Assembly: GCA_004154925.1 (NCBI GenBank)
Contig: QJNS01000103.1
Coordinates: 62,001 to 126,000 of the forward strand
Reading direction: 5' to 3'
Source of the DNA: Monosporascus cannonballus
Taxonomy: Eukaryota; Ascomycota; Sordariomycetes; Xylariales
Length of the DNA stretch: 64,000 bases
This document shows positions 50,501 to 60,984 of this stretch, one piece after another (position 1 is the stretch's first letter; the number at the start of each line of letters is the position of its first letter). The notes under the pieces are model-generated. The model made no database searches and was not told where the DNA came from. It saw only the letters and a program-made list of their open reading frames with translations. Made by a program: the position numbers and the translations under genes.

Positions 50501-52115
50501 CGTATTGTAGCCAAGAGTGTCGATTTACCGGTCCTTCGTACCTCTGCCAAACACGCAACTACCGAAACAGAAAGGAGACGGCCGGAAAAGGCGGCTTTCG
50601 CAGGCCCCATCTGCGCTACGAATCACGACCCCAACTTGATGCCGTGTGACCCCCGGCGTCCCCGGAGCTTGCCCAGCAGGGCGGCTTAGGCCAATGTGGT
50701 GTAGGCGCATCGTCTCCTCCTCCTGCGATGCCTTCCTGCGCTCCTCTGCATGAGCTGGCTGCTCCTCCTTATCGTCCCGTTCCTGGAACCACCAACGGCA
50801 AGGCGACATCTCACCGAGCTGCCTGATACGCGCCATCGTCTCCACCACCCAGGTCCTTCCCCAGTCTGTGTCTGCCTCGCCGTCGCTTAAGCGAAGGGAA
50901 GGATCGCCTGGCATGCTGCAGGCGCTCAGACCCGTCAGCGCTTCGTTATCCTGCAGCGTAACCCGCGAGCTATCGGTGGCCCCGGAGAAGGCCACGTCAT
51001 CTTGGTGCGCCTTGTTCCCTTGCTTGTTGCCCCGTCCTCGCTGCGCCGGACCTCCGGCGTACCGCTCTCCGGAACTCGTCCCAATTGCTATCCCTGCCCG
51101 TTGCAGCCTGAATCGCGGCGTGTGACTCACGCGCCAGGGAAAAAAAAAGATATGACGTCGAATCAGGACACTAATCTGCTTCTCTCGTGACCAGTCGCCT
51201 GCATACACCGCCGCAGCTGCGCTGGTATTCGGTCCGATCGCGGCCAACGAGGTGTCCAGTCTGCAGACGGAGACGCCCCGGACGCGCCATGCAAGGGAGA
51301 GGAGCAGGGGAGGCCTCCTGGTATCTCTGCATTGACGCAGTCGGTACGTACGGCATTTTTGTGGCTGGCCAGGGCGGGTATGTCTTGCCAAATTGTGCCG
51401 GAGATCCACCAGGCAGACATGGAGTTAGCCCCACGGACCAAGGGAGGCACTTGGGAGACTACGCGAGCTGGGGTGTCGTGGAGGAAGGTGAGCAGGCGGG
51501 ATCTCAATCGCTCCCGCGCGGAGGAAGCCTGCCGTCGAGCTCGGAGTCGAGCCGGACCCCGAGCTGGAATCGAGCCAAAAGTCGTAATCGACGAAATGCG
51601 TCGCAAGATTGGAAATTCACAACCAGCGTATGGTAAGGAGAGTAAGACCCGAACAAACTGCCAAAAAGCACCGGCGCAGCGTGAGGCGAGGATGCCAGAC
51701 GAAGGGGAAGACAAGGATGTACGCACATGCAGGTTGGCGAAATGAGTATCAGAGCGCAGGCTGGGGGGATACTGAACGGCGGGCGCAATTGAGGGGGCAG
51801 GGAACGGGATAGCGAGCGAAGGAGGGAGGGAGAGAAGTCTAGAGTTGCAAGAACGGGACGTCGGAGAGAGCGGCTACTATTTATGTTGCGGGTGGCGCTG
51901 CGCCGGACGAGTAAAGCGCCATTCCCGGGGGGATATAAAAGCATGTTCTCCTTTACTATTAAAAATATATATAATTTGCATTAGAAATTTTTATTTTCAT
52001 TTTCCGGCTTATATAACCCAGTTAAAATATAAAATTATTTCATTTAAGGTTAAGTTATATATATTATTCAAATTATTATTAAAGCAACTGAATTCAGATT
52101 CCGTTTTCAATTACG
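47581..52115. other. Unidentified GC-richer segment with degenerate open frames
   Basis: The composition becomes normal from about 47650 and reverts to AT-rich near 51950. The left boundary carries a hairpin GGGTGC-TTTA-GCACCC (47618-47633) and a palindrome GGAACATATATGTTCC (47659-47674). Long overlapping frames exist on both strands (for example 50525-51409 -, 51187-51636 +, 51504-51944 -). None has a domain I know, and none can be joined by good splice signals. On the minus strand, Gln- and Asp-rich text around 49744-49100 reads as protein with scattered stops. I interpret the segment as one or more decayed genes or mobile elements. Confidence 0.5.
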
Positions 52116-52240
52116 CCGGCCCGAGTACGGTACCAATATTAATAATCCCGCCCCGGGTAGAGTACCGATATTTATTATTTCGGCCTACGTATGGTTTTAA
52201 TATTTATTATACCGGCCTTACGAATTTCCCTATCGGGCAT
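52116..52240. repeat. Degenerate tandem repeat, unit about 32 bp
   Basis: Three consecutive units beginning near 52116, 52147 and 52180, and a partial fourth at 52211, share the layout CCGGC, then GTA-GGTA, then an ATATT-ATTAT run. Units differ at many positions. It lies at the boundary between the unidentified GC-richer segment and the gene island of the amidotransferase. Confidence 0.5.
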
Positions 52241-53035
52241 TGTATGGTGAGCTTAGCCGATACTTATTGCGGCACTGGAGGTTAGGGGGGCATTATTTTA
52301 AGAAGCGAGAAGCTACCCCGAACTCTCCGATGGGCCCCCAAAAAATTGATATCAGGTGATTCTTGAACCTTCCGAAGGCTCCGCGCATCTGACCTCTATT
52401 TAAATAATCATTAGAAACAAAAACAAACCCCTGGACCACTAATTTGTTACCCCTGGGGCCTGACCCTAGATACCTGGCCAAGTGAACCGGCGGGATCTAG
52501 TCGCCGCCGCTCGGTCATATGGTGTAGAATGGCTTAACAACCAATGCAGCCGGATTGGGTGACGGGCGTCAAGGGGTGGGAGGATGTACGGAAGACGCTG
52601 AACCGGATCGTGTGGCCGTCATTCTGGACGGGAGAGGCGTCGGTGAAGGCCATTTGGGAGAACTCTTGCTGGGGGTAAGCGGAATATGTGATGGCAGCGT
52701 GTTGATTCTGGATATCGAGGCTTGAGTACGGCGTGGGTTATAGAAAAGCTCTCACGACGAACATGAACATCACTGGGTTTTTTCTCGATGAGCATGATTC
52801 TTGCGCAGCCGACATACAGCGGAAGTCTTGGACTTATAACCTTTGTATCAGGAGTACGATTCGGAGTTCAAACATGCATTCATAAAGATATAAGAAAGCC
52901 GATCAACAGAACTCAACATCCCCCAAAATGCGAAAAAGATCCCGCAGTCCATCTCATTCAATAGTTTGTCCACGTCAGGGTCCTACCTCATTACAGCAGA
53001 CGGGAATCTATCCACCACTCTCAAGCCTCAATACT
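52241..53035. other. Intergenic region downstream of the amidotransferase gene
   Basis: No firm gene. A small plus-strand frame at 52544-52678 (44 codons, rich in Trp, ending ENSCWG) has GC-rich codon use and might be the surviving C-terminus of a lost gene, but I do not recognise it. Confidence 0.4.
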
Positions 53036-55518
53036 TCAGGCCCAGCCCGACTCCTCCGGCGTAGCTTTCTTCACGCCAAAGCGTTGCGACAGTGACACCC
53101 AGCCGCCGGTGTAGCAGAGAACACGGAAGGAGGCGGAATTGGGCTTCTCGCCGAAAGCCTGGTCAAAGGCCTTCTCGACGACGTCGTAGTCGACGAAGCC
53201 GAGATTCTCGACTGCCTCGCGGGTCAGCAGCTTCTTGAACATATTGTGTAGGGGGCCGTCCCGGGGCCAGCGAGTCGGGGCCAAGAAGGGGAGCTTGCGG
53301 CGCTTGTAGAGCTCCTCGGTAATGTAGGGGCGGGCCGCCTCGCGCAGGATCCACTTCTCGCTGATGGTGCGTAGGGCCTCGCCGGCAGCCTTCCACCAAA
53401 AGTTGTCGACATCGTCGGCCTTGCCGCCCTCCTCGGGCGCGGTGTAGTGGAGCTTGGTGCTGGGCGGGAGGCCGTTGACATACTCGGCGAGGTGGTGGTC
53501 GAGGAACGGGGTGCGGGCCTCGATGCTGTGGGCCATCTCGGTCCGGTCGCCCAGGCAGGAGAGGATGACGTTGATGAGGGTGCTCTTATTCCACATGTAC
53601 ATGGCCGTGTGGGCGGGGTGCCACTTCTCGCGCATCTTGGCTCGGACCTCGGCCGAGTGGCCCTTCAGGACCGTCTCGCGCATATCCCATTTGCCGCCGT
53701 ACTGTTCCTGCACCCACTTTTGGAAGAGGTTGTTGGATGGGTGCCAGGCGAGGAGGCTCTCGGGCATGGTGTTCCCCCGCGCGTCGGCCATGATGGGCGC
53801 GTCAGAGGCGCCTTCGTACTCGGCTGCTCCCTGGGAGCGCCAGACGGCATTCATTTCGTCGCTTGCGGAACGCTGGAGGCGCTCGCGCAGCTCGTGATCC
53901 CGGGCGAGGATGGAATCGGGGAGACCGCCATCTGGTTCCCGGAGGAATTCGGCTGGGTAGTACGGGTAGCCTGAGAAGTGCTCGTCGGACCCTTCGCCTG
54001 TGAGGACGACCTTGATACCGTGCTCGCGGGGGAGGGTGGAGAGGGCGAACTTGGCAACGGCGTTGAGGTCAAAGTGGTGGTGTTCGCAGTGGTATGCGGC
54101 GTCGGCAAAGTCGGAGGCTAGTCTTTGCTCATCTACGATACGTTTGAAGATCTCGACGCCGAGCCATTTGGCTGTGCGGTCTGCGATGTCTATTTTGTCC
54201 ACAGGACGAATAATTAGTGAACGACTCCAATGCGGGAAGGACACGAGGGTTTCTGTCAAGAGGGGAGAGGAAGATTTTGGCTTACCAGACTCGTTGTAGC
54301 CCGACTCGGACGGGAACTGGACGCTGAAGCAAGCCACGCGGGTCGCCTGCTCGCTGCCAATCTTAACGCCCTCCTTTCGAGCCAGCTCGGTGACGATGCC
54401 GGCGACGGTCGATGAGTCGATGCCACCCGACAGGTAGATGCCGACGGGGACGTCGGCTCTCATCCTGAGGCGGACGGCTTCGACTAGGCGTTCACGGACA
54501 CCGAGGACCATTTCTTCGATAGAACGAGGGTCCGGCTTGGTCTGTATTGGGGAAAAAGAAAAGAAAAGGATCAGTGTCTGAGGAAATAGGAAGAGCACTT
54601 TAGGATCAGAGAACAACATACCTTGTCAGGGTACTCGGCATCCCAGTACTTGTGAATCTCCACGCCCTCCTCTTCGGTAATCTCCATCCAGTGACCCGGC
54701 ATGAGCTTCCTGACGCCCTTGAAAACGGTCCGGTCATCCATCATCCAGCCGCTGTCGGTGATAGCGCGGACGTTCCACTCGGGCTGCCAGCCCATGGGCA
54801 GGAATGCCTTGGCCTCGGCGGCGAGAAGAACCCTGTTTCCAAGGACAGTCCAGACCAGGGGCTTGATGCCGAAGCGGTCCCGGCCGGCGATGACCCTCCG
54901 GCTGCCCTCACGGCTGTCGAAGAGCACAAAAGCATACTCTCCGCGCAGATGCTCCAGGAAGCCCGGCGCGCCGTGTATCTTGTACAAGGCGATAACGAGC
55001 TCGCTGTCGCTCTCACCAGTGAAGCGGTAGCCGTGCTCGGACGCGCAAACCTGACGCAGGCGGTCGTGGTCATAGATCTCGCCGTTGACGACGGCGTGGA
55101 TGGTACCGTCATCGCTGTGCAGGGGCTGCGCGCCGCTGGGGGATAGATCGTTAATGGAGAGGCGGCAGTGTCCTAGACCTACGCGCCCGTCGTCGCTCAC
55201 CCACAGGCCTGAGCCGTCGGGGCCGCGATGCTGGATGGCATCAACAGCGGCCTGGAGCTGCAAAGCGAGCTTCTGGCGGGAGATTTCATCGGCGTAGGAC
55301 TCTAGGCTCGGCTTGGCGCTGTCGCCATTAACGTTGCCATTAGCCCTAGTGCCATTGATGTGGCCATTTACCTGGCCATTGACATGGCCATTGATGCCGT
55401 TTGTATGGCCATTGGTGTGCCCGTTGGTCTGGGGTTTGGTGTGGCCTATGACATGGCCGTGGATGTGGTAGTTTGGTAGCGCCTTTGGGCACAAGCAAGT
55501 GGCGATGATGCCGCACAT
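53036..55518 (-). CDS. Asparagine-synthetase-like glutamine amidotransferase
   Basis: Three exons (55518-54622, 54541-54286, 54189-53036) with 80- and 96-base GT-AG introns give 768 residues, longer than housekeeping asparagine synthetases (about 570). The start is fixed by MCGI: Cys2 is the class-II glutaminase nucleophile. An inserted Asn-Gly-His-rich repeat occupies about residues 22-62. The glutaminase domain continues with QHRGPDGSG, LSINDLSPSGAQPL, VVNGEIYD and GRDRFGIKPL. The synthetase domain has the PP-loop SGGIDSS (about 337-343), LTGEGSDEHFSGY and EARTPFLDHHLAEY. The family activates a carboxylate with ATP and transfers ammonia from glutamine. In this context it probably amidates the polyketide acid or a biosynthetic precursor rather than aspartate; that is inference. 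It is divergent from the P450 gene and likely co-regulated with it. Confidence 0.92.
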
Positions 55519-56171
55519 GTTTATGACTCGAACTACTCGGTGTGAGCGGGGCAACAATGCGCAGAAGAATGAGTGCAGATGTGGTGAGAGAGGACGACGA
55601 CGGCTGCCGATGAGATTGGGTAAAAAATAAATGGAATCGCTTCCATCTTTCCCAAAGTCTTAAGGTCAAGTCATCCACGGCGTTTGTTTGTGATTGAATA
55701 GTGTTCGGCGTTGACCTCTCGCCGAGGACCATGCTGAGGCGGATCGTGACGCATCGAGACAACGGCATTCAGACGATCGCACGCGATCCCATTCGAAATC
55801 ATCGATAAAAGGAACGCAATCCGATCTTCACCGTGCCAGATGAGGTTCAGCGGAAAGACTGGGCGGAGGTGGTCTTACACGTCTCGGGCCGAACCAAATA
55901 CGGGAAGCGAGGTTGCTTTTACAGCCAATCCGGACGGAACTGTCATCCAACAGATCGTCCGACGCCTCCTTGTGTGATCTTTTATCCTAAATGCCGTTTT
56001 TGTCATTTTCCAGTGTCTGTCATCTCTGCTCACACTCAGTCCCGAGTAAAAATATCCACTTAATAGGGAGATGACCCGTCAACACAGAAGAGTTGATATG
56101 AACGGGTACACAGCTAATGGAGTGAGAGCCGTCAGAAGTTTAGACAGCCACCAACTGCCAAGGATTGTCTT
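55519..56171. promoter_or_regulatory. Divergent promoter region of amidotransferase and P450
   Basis: About 650 bases between the divergent genes with no convincing coding sequence. A 76-codon open frame (55833-56063 +) lacks any domain. Shared regulation is inferred from the arrangement. Confidence 0.55.
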
Positions 56172-57970
56172 TTGAAGACCTTTGTGATTACAATGCAAAT
56201 GCAACGTTTCTTCATCGGTCATAGCGCCGGTGAACATGGCCAGGATATTGATCTCTCAGGGTTTAGCAGCCTCCGACAGCTGAAGTCGACACTTGGTCAA
56301 GCATTTTCCTTTGCTGATCCTTCGTGTAAGCCGGTCCTCTACGCTCAACCTTGCCGCTGTGCACCCCATAAAACCAGATTAGAGGACCGACGAACTGACT
56401 GACTCGACTTGAACTAGCTCTTCTGCTACACAGTAACCAGTCTGGAGAGTTAAATAACTTGGAGGCCGTCAAGTCATGCAAAGACCCCGTTGAGCTAAGG
56501 GTGGCTCAGAATGCCAAGTCGTCCATTCGAGTGCCTCCAGGTCCCCGAGAACTCCCCGTCGTGGGTAACCACTACGAGATATATCCCGACCCGTTGGGTA
56601 ACTATGACCGTCTCTTCGCGCGGTATGGTCCCATCGTTAAGACGGTCAACATGGGCACGACCATCTACCAGACCAACGACCCGGAGATTGCGCGCTACGT
56701 CTTGCGCGAGGGAGACTTGTTCACCAAGTCCACTTCAGAACAAACGCACCCCCTGTATTACATGCAGCAACAGTCGGCGCTCTTCACGTGCGACAGTGAC
56801 TCGCCAGCGTTTCCTATCGCCCACAAGTTTGTTCCCCCCGCCCTCTCGCCCCGTGCCGTCGCCCACCACACGCCCCTGATCAAGAAGGCGGCGCGGTCCA
56901 TCTTTCCCGTCCTCGATCTCCTAGCACACGAAGACAAGGCCTTCAACGTGTACCAATACATGTTTAAGCTGGCGGGCATGGTCATCTGGGGCGTGGTTGT
57001 CAACGAAGACCTCGAACACTTCAAGGCGGTCGACACGAAGCCGGCAAAGACGATCCAGGTGCTGGGCGAGTGGCTGCACCTGATGAAGAAGACGAGCCTG
57101 CGGCCCAAGTGGTACGGCAGCCTGCCATTCGGCGACCCGGCGCGCCTGAGGGCGGCGCAGAGGGAGCTCTGGGCGGACGTGGAAAAGTCCATCGACAACT
57201 GCACGCGAAAAGGCGACGGCCCACTCCCGCTGTCAGACCCGGCGGCGTCGCTGCGGGCGTCATGTATGGCTGACTTTTTGGCGCGGGCGCGCGACGAGAA
57301 CGGCGAAGGCTTGCCGCGCGATATGCTTATCTCTAACGTGGTGATTCTGCTGGGCGCTGGGTTTACGACAAGCGCCTCGCTGCTCTCGTGGTGCATTTAC
57401 TCCCTCGTGCGGTACCCGGGCATGCAAGAACGGCTACTGCAGGAGATTATCGACCACGGTGCCGACGGGAAACAGGACTGGACATACGAGGAAGTGCACG
57501 CCATGCCGTTCCTCGACCGCTTCGTCAAGGAGGTGCAGCGCGTGCATAACCCCAGCTTCCAAACGGCGCGTAACGCCCGTCGTGACGTCGTACTCCCTGG
57601 CGGGTACCTCATTCCCAAGGGTTCCATCGTCATCCCTTGCTTCCCTAGCCTGCACAAGAACCCGGCGCACTGGGACAACCCCTTGCGGTTCGACCCGGAT
57701 CGGTGGAACGAGGAAGGCCTCGCGGGCCGGCTGGCCCGGAAGGGACTTTACACTCCCTTTGCGGCCGGGCGGCGTGGGTGCGTGGGCTTCAACTTGGCGC
57801 TTATGGAGGTCAAGACAGTACTCGTCGAGCTGGTGTACAGGTATCACTTTGAGGATGCTTCGCCCGAGACGGTAGTGTACGATCCGGAGTTTTTAGTCAT
57901 TCGTCCTATCAACTTCTATGTCAGCCCTACCAAGCGGAAGCAGTGGCCGGCCCCATCGCCTAAGGCTTGA
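56172..57970 (+). CDS. Cytochrome P450 monooxygenase
   Basis: The body (56418-57970) is one continuous frame. It shows VPPGPRELPVVGN, the I-helix LLGAGFTTSAS, the K-helix EVQR, FDPDRW and the heme loop FAAGRRGCVGFN with the Cys codon at 57779. No in-frame ATG precedes the proline-rich hinge, so an upstream exon is needed. The best model is exon 56172-56325, a 92-base intron (GTAAGC to CTAG) and a second exon from 56418, giving 568 residues. This start is uncertain. No membrane-anchor helix is visible in either version, which is unusual for a microsomal P450. The I-helix acid (Asp/Glu of AGxD/ETT) is Thr here. A role in oxidising the polyketide is inferred from the position beside the amidotransferase and near cytochrome b5. 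Confidence 0.88.
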
Positions 57971-59374
57971 GTTCGTCAAGACTTGGTTCGTCGTATTATG
58001 ATGGCTTGGCTGTGACAGGACGTGTCGGTGTCGCTGTCTCTTAATTCCTTGGGCTTCACGAAATAGTACATGTAGTTTAGCTTGTTCGTCGCGTTAAGAC
58101 AGAGCCTCTTTGCCGTTAGAGGATGTCTTGAGGCATCTTGAACTGACAATGCGGGCATTTAACGAACAACACAACCACCTCCTATTCTCGGCGTAAGATT
58201 TTGTCGTGGACTTGCCTGGAAAGCTTGGCTTGACGCTGTGAAGACCTCTTGCAAGCCGCTACAATGTGTAGCTGCCCTATATTGTCTTGATTATCTTGAC
58301 TCCAAACTCGAATGTCCCAAAGACCCGCAAAGTGCTAGCTGCCTGTATACAGACGAAATCTCTTGTGTCTACCTTAAGATTCATTCTCGTTATTATATTG
58401 GCCCTCTGCAGCTAACTTCTCTTGTAACTGACATTTTGCACAAGTCCGTTGAGTAGTATACCTGGATGATTCTAATTAAATTTACCTAGCTATCAGAGGG
58501 CGATGGAAGAGAGCCACGGCTTCTCTGGGTAGAGCAATACGTGGGATGCACAGGAAACCCGGTCGTCTCTGGGCTCCGTTAACATTCATTTTCTACGTGA
58601 CAACGCCCGCCACAGGGCCCGGTTTCCCCGAGGCCATGAGGACGGACTGAGATATTGAAAATACGCGACAGCGAGTAAAGCAACAGAAGCAATTCGATGG
58701 AAGACAAACTCTTACTGAGCTATTTAAAGTAGTATACCTAAGATACATAGGTCTACAACACTTGACCATGTCAAAGATAGGTTGAATAGAAGTGGAATTG
58801 CACACTAAGTGACCACCCTCTAGCTGCGGAGGACTACACATCTATATAGACACAAGTGGTGTGGGGCGCCAATGCCCTATTCTAACAGACCATACCCCAC
58901 TGGCGGGCCGTGCCAAATCGGGACCATACGCCGCCGAGTGCTGCACGTCGGGATTAGTCAGAAGTAGCAACACCGAAGCCGCCAACGCACGAAGATGTCA
59001 TGTTCCAAGAGCCGGATTTTGCAGAACGGGTTTTCTGAATGCTCTAAAACACGCTTTTCTCGACGGATATACTCCAAGTGTGTCCTTTTCCATGCTTGCC
59101 AAGAGGGCTCTCCGGAGCCCGGAAGAACAGAGGAGAGGATCATGGTTTGTCGGCCGGAGGTTGAGAAAGGTTTTTTTTTTCTCATTCATTCGATTGGATA
59201 TTTTCGTTTTGGACCATGCCAGACTCCTTGAATTTCTCTCTCCTTCTGGTAGCTCACCGGCTCAGCTTTATGTCGTGTTCCGTTCATATTATGGGTCGTT
59301 TCCGCCAGAGTAAACCTCGAACCGCCCTTCAGCCATCTTTCACAAAATCCGCCCGGCTGATAACGTCATGAACT
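57971..59374. other. Intergenic region between P450 and cytochrome b5 genes
   Basis: About 1.4 kb of normal composition. The longest frame (58861-59313 +, 150 codons) overlaps frames on the other strand and has no domain. The right part is the likely promoter of the cytochrome b5 gene. Confidence 0.5.
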
Positions 59375-60132
59375 ATGTCTCCGTCCGTCACAACCACCAC
59401 TACCACCAATGTCAAGAAGGACGCTATTATCACACTCGCCCAGCTAGGCGAACACAAGGATGTTCAAAGCTTATGGGTTGCGGTACATGGCAAAGGCAAG
59501 CCTCCATATTTTGCTCCGTGTCTTCCCTCATGCCCTTCTTTGCACTGAGCTGACTTGATTGAATAGTATACGATCTGACCGGCTTTGCCTCGGACCACCC
59601 TGGCGGCATTGACGTTTTGAAGGACACCGCTGGCACAGATGCCACCGAGTCGTTCGAATACGCGGGCCACACGGCGGGCGCCATCGCCACCATGGCCAAG
59701 TTCCAAGTAGGCAAACTAGAAGGAAGTGAGGTTGAAGAGTTTGCGCCTCCGACAAAAGTCAGCTTGTTACCATCTCCCCACCGAAAGAAGACCGAATCCA
59801 TCGCCAAGTCCGATGGTGGTGACCTCCGCGCCTGGATCCGCCCCGTCACCCTCCTACTCGCGCTGGCCGCCGGCTCCGTTCTCCCAGCGCTGGTTAAGGA
59901 GGGGCCCCGTTTGATCGCCGCGCTGCCCAGCCTTACTCTCCCTTCTCTCCAGGCCGGACAGGAGGCCGATGCCACATTCCCCTTCATAGCCGGGTTATTT
60001 TTGGCGGGTTCGGCTGGTCTGTCTGTCCTCGTTTACATCTACTGGAGATTTAACAGGACGCTGGAGCATGAGAAGAGCGTCTTCTTGTACCCCCCCGTAA
60101 TTCCAAGGGGGACAACCAGCCTTGGGATCTAA
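59375..60132 (+). CDS. Membrane-anchored cytochrome b5
   Basis: Two exons (59375-59495 and 59567-60132) give 228 residues. The intron begins with GC, not GT (AAAG|GCAAGC), and ends in AATAG. Joining at these sites restores the family sequence VHGK-VYDLTGF. Heme ligands are His51 in DHPGG and His75 in YAGHT. A linker of about 50 residues is followed by two hydrophobic segments at about 134-150 and 178-200, so it is probably anchored in the endoplasmic reticulum membrane with its heme domain in the cytosol. Cytochrome b5 passes electrons to P450s, desaturases and hydroxylases. Its place 1.4 kb downstream of the P450 suggests a dedicated donor for the cluster, but this is inference. Confidence 0.9.
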
Positions 60133-60984
60133 GGATGTTTTGGATACCTCGTATGAAAAGCTTTCGAAGATGCAACCTCAACCCCTGAGAAGAACATGGT
60201 GGATTAGTCACTACTAGGCATGGAAGACATGATGTGGAGATATGGTTGGAGCCTATATCTAATGACGAAATGCTCGCAAACTTCAGTTGAATTATGACAT
60301 ACGACATATCGATAATACTCTTCGCCGATTCCGTTGGAGCCGACAGATTGAAGCACCACTTGGTTCGCAAGTCCATCTGTCCCATGTGCTGATGCCCATA
60401 AGAATTCACCCTTATTCTGTGCGCCTTATTTTAAGGCTATAAGTAAGGCGACACTCCCACAAACGGGCGACCCCATCAACGGGCCACCTAATTTGGAAAC
60501 CATCGCCACCATAACCCGTCTATTTATAAAGTTTGATAATGAATGGGAATGGCCCCGGAGCGTTTCCGTATTTAAGTGTGGATAAGGCTGTTTAACGCTA
60601 CATGGCATTAAAACTGCTGGTCTCTTAAGTTATATAGCGGAGTGGCTAGTTCTTTTTATTTCGTTATAGATAATAACAAAACATTAATTATTAAATAACT
60701 ATGCATTACTAACGAAAAAGAAATAAAAAAAGACGTAAAAGATTTAACACTTAATATAAATAAAGAATATTCATAATGATATTTTTTATATTTAAAAACT
60801 GCTGTGTTCATATATAAAAAGTTTTTAAACTGTAAGAAATTATTTAAATATAATGAAATCTCTAACCAAAAAATAAAGATATAAAGTGATCCGCTAAGCT
60901 ATTTATTTTCTGAGTTTAAATTCATTATTAATTAACTTCGAAACTTGTCTATACAATATAGCTTAATTTTGTAAAAAGAAATAA
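60133..60984. other. 3' flank of cytochrome b5, turning AT-rich
   Basis: No gene recognised. An imperfect inverted repeat (CGCCTTATTTT and AAGTAAGGCG, about 60421-60451) lies at the end of the gene island. From about 60640 the sequence is AT-rich. Confidence 0.5.

Noticed and set aside
50525..51409. 294-codon minus-strand frame as a real gene
   Set aside because: No domain, Arg-rich composition and competing frames on both strands; kept only as part of the unidentified block.
58861..59313. 150-codon frame upstream of cytochrome b5
   Set aside because: Overlaps opposite-strand frames, has no domain and lies in the probable promoter.
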